Part shown: positions 1 to 7,052 of the stretch, in pieces
How the letters are laid out: each line of letters opens with the position of its first letter
Position numbering within the stretch: the stretch's first letter is position 1
Origin: Gemmatimonadota bacterium
GTDB taxonomy: Bacteria; Gemmatimonadota; Gemmatimonadetes; Longimicrobiales; Gaopeijiaceae
DNA length: 42,694 nt
Assembly (NCBI GenBank): GCA_007132965.1
Contig: SLNQ01000060.1
Span: forward strand, 1-42,694
Reading direction: 5' to 3'
Translations under genes and position numbers: made by a program
The notes under the pieces: generated by a model
What the model was told of the DNA's origin: nothing
Database searches by the model: none
The model's input: the letters and a program-made list of their open reading frames with translations, nothing else

Positions 1-141
1 CAGGTCTATCTGTCGCGTCCCGGACAGGGGCCGAAAACGGGTACGCTGGCAGACCTGCGGCCCCTTCCGTTTCCAGCCGACGACGAACGCTTGAGCGAGG
101 AGGTGGACTCCGTGGTCTACGGGGTGGAGCGAAGCCGGTGA
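1..141 (+). CDS. C-terminal fragment of a probable antitoxin (VapB/prevent-host-death-like), truncated by the window start
   Basis: Frame +1 reads QVYLSRPGQGPKTGTLADLRPLPFPADDERLSEEVDSVVYGVERSR* with stop at 139-141. It overlaps the PIN gene start by 4 nt (GTGA at 138-141). It is not in the ORF track because its start lies outside the window. Confidence 0.6.
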   Translation, partial: QVYLSRPGQGPKTGTLADLRPLPFPADDERLSEEVDSVVYGVERSR

Positions 142-563
142 TCGTGCTCGACACGAGCTTGCTGGTGGCTCACCTGAATCCCCATGACATGCACCACCAG
201 GCCGCCGCCGAGGTCATGACGCGTTTTCTGGACGGCGAGTGGGGCGATGGAGTCCTGCTGGAATACGTTTTTCTCGAGCTGGTCACGGTCATCCAGATGC
301 GGATTGATCACGCCACTGCCGTCTTGGTTGCGGACCAGATGATGGAGGCGGCGGAGCTGGTATTCATTCCCTGCTCCGACGTCTTCCTGCCGAGTCTCGA
401 AACCTTTCGAGCCGAGGGAGAACGAGGGCTCAGCTTTGCAGACGCGGCCGTCGTGACCGTTGCCCGAAAGGTGGCGGACGGCCGGGTCGGCACCTTCGAC
501 CTTGGCTTTGAAGGGGTCGAGGGCATCTCGGTCGTTCCAGCGGTTGGCGGCCCCGCCGGTTGA
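138..563 (+). CDS. PIN-domain protein (VapC-like toxin)
   Basis: GTG start; N-terminal MIVLDTSLLVAHL and later acidic motifs (LEYVFLEL, SFADAAVV, TFDLGF) fit the PIN fold. Confidence 0.8.
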   Translation: MIVLDTSLLVAHLNPHDMHHQAAAEVMTRFLDGEWGDGVLLEYVFLELVTVIQMRIDHATAVLVADQMMEAAELVFIPCSDVFLPSLETFRAEGERGLSFADAAVVTVARKVADGRVGTFDLGFEGVEGISVVPAVGGPAG

Positions 564-589
564 TCCCCGTCCCCCCTTGGGGGTATCCT
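560..589 (+). promoter_or_regulatory. Candidate sigma70-type promoter for mutS
   Basis: TTGATC (560-565), 18-nt spacer, TATCCT (584-589), about 110 nt upstream of the mutS ATG. Confidence 0.4.
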
Positions 590-701
590 TTCTCGTCAGG
601 CGGGCGCCTCCGCCTCCGGACCGTCACCGGACCCGGAGCTCGGGCCTGCCCCCGGCCGGCGAACCGCGCGTGCATCTCCTGAGCCTCTATCCACCCCCGC
701 G

Positions 702-3431
702 ATGGCGACGTCCGAAGACACGCCCCTCATGAAGCAGTGGCGGGAGGCCAAGTCCCGGCATCCCGACGCCTTCATCTTCTTTCGGGTGGGTGACTTCTAC
801 GAGCTCTTCAACCGCGACGCGCAGGAGGGCTCCCGCCTTCTGGGGCTCACCCTCACCTCGCGGAACAACGGCGCGGCGGCCGAGGTCCCCATGGCCGGGG
901 TGCCGGCCAAGGCCCTGGACGAGTACCTGGGGCGCCTGGTGAAGTTGGGCCGGCGGGCCGCCATCTGCGAGCAGGTGGAGGACGCGTCGGAGGCAAAGGG
1001 GATCGTCCGCCGGGAGGTGGTGGAGACGGTGACGCCGGGGACGGTGGTCCACGACAACCTCCTGGAGGCCCGGCGCAACAACTTCCTGGTGGCCCTCTCG
1101 GTCCCTGCCCGGGGTCCTGACGGCAGGGAGGTGGTGGGGTTGGCCGCCTCGGACCTCTCCACCGGCGAGCTCACCGTGCAGGCCGTGCCCCTGGACGGGC
1201 TGGGATCGGAGCTGGGCCGGGTGGATCCGGCGGAGCTTCTCCTGCCCCGATCGTTGGACGACCGGTTGAGAGGGGGGGACGACCCGCCTGCAGGGGGAGA
1301 TGACCGGTTCGCAGGTGCAGGTCAGGCCTCCGGCGACGGAGCCTCCGCGCCCGATCTCCTCCGCCAGGCGCTGGGCCCCGAGGGCCCCGCCCTCCGGGCT
1401 ACCCGCACCGTCCGCGACGACTGGCTCTTCGACGCCGAGCTGGGCCGGGACGAGCTCCTCCGCCACTACCGGATCCTCTCGCTGGACGGGCTGGGGTTCC
1501 AGTCCCACGACACCCCCCTGGTGGCCGCCGCCGCAGCCCTGGTGCAGTACATCCGGGAGACGCAGCCTGCGGGGGCCGAGAACCTGCAGCCCCCTTCCAT
1601 CCGTCGCCCGGGCCGGGAGATGGTCCTGGACGAGATGACGCGCCGGAACCTGGAGCTGGTGGAGCCGCTGCGGAGCGGCGAGGAGGGGGGGACGCTGGTG
1701 GCGGTGCTGGACGACACCGTCACCGCCATGGGCGCCCGCCTCCTCAGGCAGTGGATCCTCCGGCCCCTGGTGGAGCTGGACGAGATTCACCGCCGGCAGG
1801 AGACGGTGGCCGAGCTGGTGGAGTCGCCTGAGCTGCGGCGCCGGCTCCGGGAGGCGCTGGAGCCCATCCACGACCTGGAGCGGCTGGCGGGGAAGGTGGG
1901 CTCGGGCCGGATCAATCCCCGGGAGCTGCTCTCCCTGGGTCGGTCGCTGGCCCGCCTCCCCGAGCTGAAGGAGGCGGGTGAGGACGCCCGGGCCTCCCTT
2001 CTCCGAACCCTCACCGTGGAGATGGACCCGCTGGCCGACGTGGCCCGCCTCATCGACGAGGGCATCTCCGCCGAGGCGCCTCCCAACCTCCAGGACGGGG
2101 GAGTCATCCGGACGGGATTTTCCGCCGAGCTGGACGAACTGCGCGCCACCCGGGACGGCGCCCGGGAGTTCATTGCCGGCCTCCAGACCCGGGAGCGGGA
2201 GCGGACGGGGATCGGCTCGCTCAAGGTGGGCTTCAACAAGGTCTTCGGGTACTACCTGGAGGTGACGAAGGCGAACCTGGACCGGGTCCCCGACGACTAC
2301 GTGCGCAAGCAGACCCTCTCCAACGCCGAACGGTACTTCACCCCCGAACTGAAGGAGTGGGAGGAGAAGGTGACCGGCGCCGAGGACCGGATCCTGGAGC
2401 TGGAGACCCGGCTCTTCCAGGAGCTCAGGAGCCGCGTGGGCCAGGAGGTGCGACGGCTGCAGGCCGCCGGACGCCAGGTGGCCCGCCTCGATGTGCTCAC
2501 CACCCTGGCCCAGGTGGCCACCCGCCGGCGCTACGCCCGGCCCCGGCTGCACGAGGGCTTCGAGCTGGAGATCCGGGCTGGTCGCCACCCGGTGGTGGAG
2601 ACGATGATGCCCTCCGAGGAGTTCATCCCCAACGACCTGACGCTGGACGACGACGGCTGGATCGTGATCCTCACCGGGCCCAACATGGCGGGCAAGAGCA
2701 CCATCCTCAGGCAGGCGGGGCTCATCCAGCTCCTGGCCCAGATGGGCTCGTTCGTCCCCGCCCACGAGGCCCGCCTCCCGGTGTGCGACCGGATCTTCAC
2801 CCGGGTGGGGGCCTCGGACAATCTGGCCCGGGGGCAGTCCACCTTCATGGTGGAGATGAACGAGACGGCGGCCATCGTCCACGGCGCCACTCCCCGGAGC
2901 CTGGTTCTGCTGGACGAGATCGGCCGGGGAACCTCCACCTACGACGGGGTGTCCATCGCCTGGGCCGTCACCGAGCACCTCCACGAGCACGTGGGGGCCC
3001 GGACCATCTTTGCCACCCACTACCACGAGCTCACCCAGCTCGGGGACCTTCTGGACGGCATCAAGAATATGAACGTGGTGGTGAAGGAGGCCGGCGACGA
3101 GATCATCTTCCTGCGGCGCTTGGAGGATGGGGGCGCGGACCGCTCCTACGGGATCCAGGTGGGTCGGCTGGCCGGCCTGCCGGACGATGTCATCGCCCGG
3201 GCGCGGGAGATCCTCCGGGAGCTGGAGGGAAGCCATTCCGGGGGAGGCGAGGGACTGGGGCGCTCCGGTCGACACGCCCCGGCCTCCGCCGCGCCGGAGC
3301 GGGACCAGATGTCCCTCTTCCGGGAGGACCCTCTGGTGGCCCGCCTGCGGGAGGTGGAGCTGGAGGGGACGACCCCCCTGGAGGCGCTGAACCTCCTGGC
3401 CGAGCTGCAAGCGGCGGCCCGGGATCGATAG
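702..3431 (+). CDS. mutS: DNA mismatch repair protein MutS
   Basis: TPLMKQWREAKSRHPDAFIFFRVGDFYELF N-terminus, Walker A TGPNMAGKSTILRQ, LLDEIGRGTSTYDGVSIAWA, FATHYHELTQL. Confidence 0.98.
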   Translation: MATSEDTPLMKQWREAKSRHPDAFIFFRVGDFYELFNRDAQEGSRLLGLTLTSRNNGAAAEVPMAGVPAKALDEYLGRLVKLGRRAAICEQVEDASEAKGIVRREVVETVTPGTVVHDNLLEARRNNFLVALSVPARGPDGREVVGLAASDLSTGELTVQAVPLDGLGSELGRVDPAELLLPRSLDDRLRGGDDPPAGGDDRFAGAGQASGDGASAPDLLRQALGPEGPALRATRTVRDDWLFDAELGRDELLRHYRILSLDGLGFQSHDTPLVAAAAALVQYIRETQPAGAENLQPPSIRRPGREMVLDEMTRRNLELVEPLRSGEEGGTLVAVLDDTVTAMGARLLRQWILRPLVELDEIHRRQETVAELVESPELRRRLREALEPIHDLERLAGKVGSGRINPRELLSLGRSLARLPELKEAGEDARASLLRTLTVEMDPLADVARLIDEGISAEAPPNLQDGGVIRTGFSAELDELRATRDGAREFIAGLQTRERERTGIGSLKVGFNKVFGYYLEVTKANLDRVPDDYVRKQTLSNAERYFTPELKEWEEKVTGAEDRILELETRLFQELRSRVGQEVRRLQAAGRQVARLDVLTTLAQVATRRRYARPRLHEGFELEIRAGRHPVVETMMPSEEFIPNDLTLDDDGWIVILTGPNMAGKSTILRQAGLIQLLAQMGSFVPAHEARLPVCDRIFTRVGASDNLARGQSTFMVEMNETAAIVHGATPRSLVLLDEIGRGTSTYDGVSIAWAVTEHLHEHVGARTIFATHYHELTQLGDLLDGIKNMNVVVKEAGDEIIFLRRLEDGGADRSYGIQVGRLAGLPDDVIARAREILRELEGSHSGGGEGLGRSGRHAPASAAPERDQMSLFREDPLVARLREVELEGTTPLEALNLLAELQAAARDR

Positions 3432-3489
3432 ACGGCGGCCCAGGCGCCCACAACCGAATCACGGCACGATCAATACGGAGTCCGACTCG

Positions 3490-3903
3490 ATGCAGATCAC
3501 CCTTAAGGGCGGAGAGGCGCGGGGGGCCGGCGGCTCCCGCTGGTCCAGCGGCATCTTCCTGGGGCTCGCGGCCCTTTTCCTCCTGGTGGCATGTGGGGGC
3601 GAGGGCGAGCTGGAGCAGCCGGTGCCCCTCTACGGAAGCAATCCCATCGAGTACCCCCTGGATCTCTGGGACGAGGGCGCCGAGGGCGCCGCCATCCTCC
3701 GGGTGAGGGTCGACGAGCGGGGTCACGTGGACTCGGTGGAGGTGGCCGAGTCGTCGGGCCACGAGGGCCTGGACGCCGCAGCGGTGGCCGGAGCCCGGGA
3801 GCTTCGCTTCGAGCCCGGCCGCAAGGACGGAAAGCGGATCCGTATGTGGGCCACCCTTCCGGTGGAGTTCTCCACCCGCCCCACCCCCGTGGACCAGGAC
3901 TGA
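3490..3903 (+). CDS. TonB C-terminal-domain protein with a lipobox-like signal
   Basis: C-terminal AAILRVRVDERGHVDSVEVAESSGHEGLDAAAVAGARELRFEPGRKDGKRIRMWATLPVEF is a TonB-CTD pattern. The N-terminus has a hydrophobic stretch ending LLVAC. Confidence 0.8.
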   Translation: MQITLKGGEARGAGGSRWSSGIFLGLAALFLLVACGGEGELEQPVPLYGSNPIEYPLDLWDEGAEGAAILRVRVDERGHVDSVEVAESSGHEGLDAAAVAGARELRFEPGRKDGKRIRMWATLPVEFSTRPTPVDQD

Positions 3904-3907
3904 TCGG

Positions 3908-4939
3908 ATGAGCGAACGGCACCGGAGGCCGTACGACAACGTGACCGAGCTGGTGGGGTGGACGCCCCTGGTCCGCCTGAACCGGGTGGCCCAGGGGATC
4001 CGCACGCCGGTCTACGGAAAGTGCGAGTTCATGAACCCGGGCGGCTCGGTGAAGGACCGCATCGGCCAGGCCATCGTGGAGGCCGCCGAGGCCGAGGGTC
4101 GATTGGGCCCGGGGGGGACCATCGTGGAGGCCACCTCGGGCAACACCGGGCTGGCCCTGGCCATGGCGGCCTCGTCCCGGGGCTACCGCTGCATCTTCGT
4201 CATGCCCGACAAGATGAGCCACGAGAAGCGGAAGCTCCTGAAGGCGTTCGGTGCCGAGGTGGTCATCGTTCCCAGCGACGTGGGGCCCGATCATCCGGAC
4301 CACTACACGCAGCGTGCCCGCACCATCGCCGAGGAGATCTCCGGTGCGGTCCTGGCGGATCAGTTCTACAACCCGGCCAACCCCCAGGCCCACTACGAGT
4401 CCACCGGTCCCGAGCTCTGGGAGCAGACCGAGGGGCGGATCACCCATTTTTTTGCAGGGGCCGGCACCGGGGGCACCATCACCGGCACTGCCCGCTACCT
4501 CAAGGAGCAGAATCCCGAGGTGCAGATCGTGGGGGTCGATCCGGTGGGCTCGGTCCTGGCCACCTACTTTCACACCGGCGAGATGCCCGAAGGCCAGGTC
4601 TATCAGGTAGAGGGGCTGGGCAACGACAAGATCCCCGGCGCCCTGGACCTGGAGCTGGTGGACGACTACGTGACGGTCACCGACGCCGAGGCCTTCCGCA
4701 TGGGGCGCCGGCTCACCCGGGAGGAGGGCCTCTTCGTGGGGGGCTCGTCGGGGCTCATCGTCCACGCCGCCCTGGAGCGGGCCCGGGAGCTGGACGACCC
4801 CGACGCCCTGGTGGTGGCCGTCCTCTGCGACTGGGGCGAGCACTACCTGAGCAAGATGTACGACGAGACCTGGCTCGCCGAGCACAAAATCTCTCTGAAT
4901 GGAGAGATTTCGGCGCCTGGAGGGGAGCGCGACGGGTGA
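3908..4939 (+). CDS. PLP-dependent cysteine synthase / cystathionine beta-synthase family protein
   Basis: TPLVRLNRVAQG, PGGSVKDRIG, ATSGNTGLALA, GAGTGGTITGTARYL, VGVDPVGSVL, GGSSGL motifs. Confidence 0.92.
   Translation: MSERHRRPYDNVTELVGWTPLVRLNRVAQGIRTPVYGKCEFMNPGGSVKDRIGQAIVEAAEAEGRLGPGGTIVEATSGNTGLALAMAASSRGYRCIFVMPDKMSHEKRKLLKAFGAEVVIVPSDVGPDHPDHYTQRARTIAEEISGAVLADQFYNPANPQAHYESTGPELWEQTEGRITHFFAGAGTGGTITGTARYLKEQNPEVQIVGVDPVGSVLATYFHTGEMPEGQVYQVEGLGNDKIPGALDLELVDDYVTVTDAEAFRMGRRLTREEGLFVGGSSGLIVHAALERARELDDPDALVVAVLCDWGEHYLSKMYDETWLAEHKISLNGEISAPGGERDG
4887..4910 (+). promoter_or_regulatory. Perfect 9-bp inverted repeat (AAATCTCTC-TGAATG-GAGAGATTT) inside the 3' end of the cysteine synthase gene
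   Basis: Directly visible: AAATCTCTC (4887-4895) and GAGAGATTT (4902-4910) are reverse complements with a 6-nt loop, 25 nt before the ddl GTG start. Confidence 0.6.
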
Positions 4940-5985
4940 GCGACGAGCCCCTCTACGTGGCGGTGCTCATGGGCGGAGCGTCCGGCGAGCGCAACGTCTC
5001 ACTGGCCTCGGGCACCCAGGTGGCCCGGGCCCTGCGGTCGCTGGGGCACCGGGTGGTGGCGGTGGATACGGCCCGGGGCGTGCTCACCTCGGAGGAGGAA
5101 GAGCGGATCCTGGCCCGGGGCGTGGGAGCCGAGCCGCCTGCCGGGCTCGGCGCCGACCTCCTGGAAACCGGCGACATCAGTCGCCTGACCCGCCTGCCGG
5201 AGCTGGAGGGGGTGGATGCGGTCTTCCCGGCGCTCCACGGCGGGAGCGGAGAGGACGGCACCTTGCAGGCCCTCCTGGACCTCACCGGATTCGTGTACGC
5301 CGGCAGCGGGCGGCTGGGATGCACCCTGGCCATGGACAAGGAGGTCTCGAAGCGGCTCTTCCGTGACGCCGGGATTCCCACACCCGACTGGCTGGCCTCG
5401 CCGGTGGAGCTGGAGCGGGTGGAGGAGGAGCTGGGGCTTCCGGTCATCGTGAAGCCGCCCTCGGGAGGCTCCACCCTGGGACTCACCCTGGCCCACGACC
5501 GCGCCGAGCTGGAGGCGGCGGTGGCCGAGGCGCGCCGTTACGAGGACCGCATCCTCTTTGAGCGGTATGTCAAGGGAAGGGAGCTCACCGTGGGGATCGT
5601 GGGGGACCGGGCCCTCCCGGTAGGTGAGATCATCCCCGCCAACGAACTCTTCGACTACGAGTGCAAGTACCAGCCCGGGATGGCCCGGGAGATCTTCCCG
5701 GCCGACATTTCCACCGACACCGCCCGGCGGCTGCAGGCGCTGGCCCTGGCGGTGCATCGGACCCTCTTCCTGGACGATTTCTCCCGGGTGGACTTCATCG
5801 TGGATCCCCAGGGGGAGGCCTGGTGCCTGGAGGCCAACGCGCTGCCGGGCCTCACCGCCACCTCGCTCCTTCCCCAGGCCGGCGAGGCCGGAGATCTCCC
5901 CTTCCCCCGCCTCTGCGAGGAGATCGTCCGGCTGGCCCTCCGGCGACGGGCCCGACGCCCCGACGCGGGAGACCCTGCGTCCTGA
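4936..5985 (+). CDS. ddl: D-alanine--D-alanine ligase
   Basis: GTG start overlapping the previous stop (GTGA). VAVLMGGASGERNVSLASG, VFPALHGGSGEDGTLQ, PVIVKPPSGGSTLG, EANALPGLTATSLLPQ. Confidence 0.95.
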   Translation: MSDEPLYVAVLMGGASGERNVSLASGTQVARALRSLGHRVVAVDTARGVLTSEEEERILARGVGAEPPAGLGADLLETGDISRLTRLPELEGVDAVFPALHGGSGEDGTLQALLDLTGFVYAGSGRLGCTLAMDKEVSKRLFRDAGIPTPDWLASPVELERVEEELGLPVIVKPPSGGSTLGLTLAHDRAELEAAVAEARRYEDRILFERYVKGRELTVGIVGDRALPVGEIIPANELFDYECKYQPGMAREIFPADISTDTARRLQALALAVHRTLFLDDFSRVDFIVDPQGEAWCLEANALPGLTATSLLPQAGEAGDLPFPRLCEEIVRLALRRRARRPDAGDPAS

Positions 5986-6018
5986 GCGGGTCGGGGGAAC
6001 ACCCTTCGGGCCGGCGGG

Positions 6019-6047
6019 TTGAACCGGCAGGTGCCGAGGGGTAGGAT
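6019..6047 (+). promoter_or_regulatory. Candidate sigma70-type promoter upstream of the rhomboid gene
   Basis: TTGAAC (6019-6024), 17-nt spacer, TAGGAT (6042-6047). Confidence 0.45.
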
Positions 6048-6101
6048 GAACGCTCCCGGCCCTTCGCCTGATCCGCCCCTTCCGTCGGTACCGCGCGCCC
6101 C

Positions 6102-6962
6102 ATGTCGTACGGTTCGCCACGATTCGCCTTCGGCTACCGCCTGACCCCCTGGGTCAAGCGCTTGCTCATCGCCAATACGGCGGTGCATCTCCTGGCCGTG
6201 CTCATCGGCCAGGGCGGGCAGCTCTTTCTGTGGGAATGGTTCGGCTTCACCCCCGCCGAGTCCTTCTACAAGCCCTGGGGCGCGGTGACCTACATGTTCC
6301 TGCACGGGGACATCTGGCACCTCCTCATGAACATGCTGGTCCTCTTCTTCTTCGGGCCGCCGCTGGAGGAGCGCTGGGGCTCGAAGGGCTTCCTCCGCTA
6401 CTACGTTCTCTGCGGGCTCGGGGGCGCGGCCCTCTCCTTCGTCTTCGCCTTCGGCACCTCCGTCATCGGGGCCTCGGCGGCCATCTACGGGATCATGCTG
6501 GCCTTCGCCTGGTACTGGCCCGAGTCGCCCATCTACTTCTGGGGGATCTTCCCCATCAAGGCGAAGTGGCTGGTGGGGTTCTTCTTCGTGCTCACCTTCG
6601 TGTCGGCCTTCGCCGGCGCCGGCGGTGGGGTGGCCCACTTCGCCCACCTGGGCGGGCTGCTCGCGGGGCTCCTCTACCTGCGCACCGACGGCACCCTGGG
6701 AGCTCGCCTGGGCAAGTTGAAGGAGGCGGCCCGGGTGGAGCGGCTGGCCATCGTGCCCCGGGACGACGACTCCCGGGAAGAGGCGGAGAAGGGAGGCCGA
6801 CGTCGGTCCGGTCGCTCCAGCGAGTCCCGCATGCCCGATGATGAGCTCCTGGACGAGGTGGACCGGATCCTGGACAAGATCTCCGAGACCGGGATCCAGT
6901 CGCTGACCGAGAAGGAGAAGGGGTTGCTGGACGAGGTCTCCCGGCGGCGGCGCTCCAACTGA
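6102..6962 (+). CDS. Rhomboid-family intramembrane serine protease
   Basis: HGDIWHLLMNMLVLFFFG, catalytic-Ser motif GASAAIYGIM, His in HFAHLGGLLAGLLYLR. C-terminal DEVDRILDKISETGIQSLTEKEKGLLDEVSRR resembles the soluble tail common in Bacteroidota-type rhomboids. Confidence 0.92.
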   Translation: MSYGSPRFAFGYRLTPWVKRLLIANTAVHLLAVLIGQGGQLFLWEWFGFTPAESFYKPWGAVTYMFLHGDIWHLLMNMLVLFFFGPPLEERWGSKGFLRYYVLCGLGGAALSFVFAFGTSVIGASAAIYGIMLAFAWYWPESPIYFWGIFPIKAKWLVGFFFVLTFVSAFAGAGGGVAHFAHLGGLLAGLLYLRTDGTLGARLGKLKEAARVERLAIVPRDDDSREEAEKGGRRRSGRSSESRMPDDELLDEVDRILDKISETGIQSLTEKEKGLLDEVSRRRRSN

Positions 6963-7052
6963 CCGGCCGTCCGGCTCCCGGGCTGGCGTTGGGCCCCCGC
7001 GGCCCTTAGCGTGGATTCGTTCGCATCCGCGCACCTCCTTCCCGAACCGCTC

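Noticed and set aside
1258-1360. Low-complexity GGDD/AGAGQASGDGAS segment in MutS as a possible insertion or mobile remnant
   Set aside because: It keeps the reading frame and falls where MutS proteins tolerate variable linkers. It most likely is just a disordered insertion.
687-3410. 907-aa antisense ORF opposite mutS
   Set aside because: It mirrors mutS in a high-GC region, is rich in Gly/His/Leu/Pro/Val/Arg, and shows no recognisable domain. This is the expected shadow ORF of a GC-rich gene.
4450-4456. T-run (CCCATTTTTTTGCAGG) resembling a terminator tail
   Set aside because: It lies inside the cysteine synthase reading frame (THFFAGAGTGG) and no clear stem precedes it.
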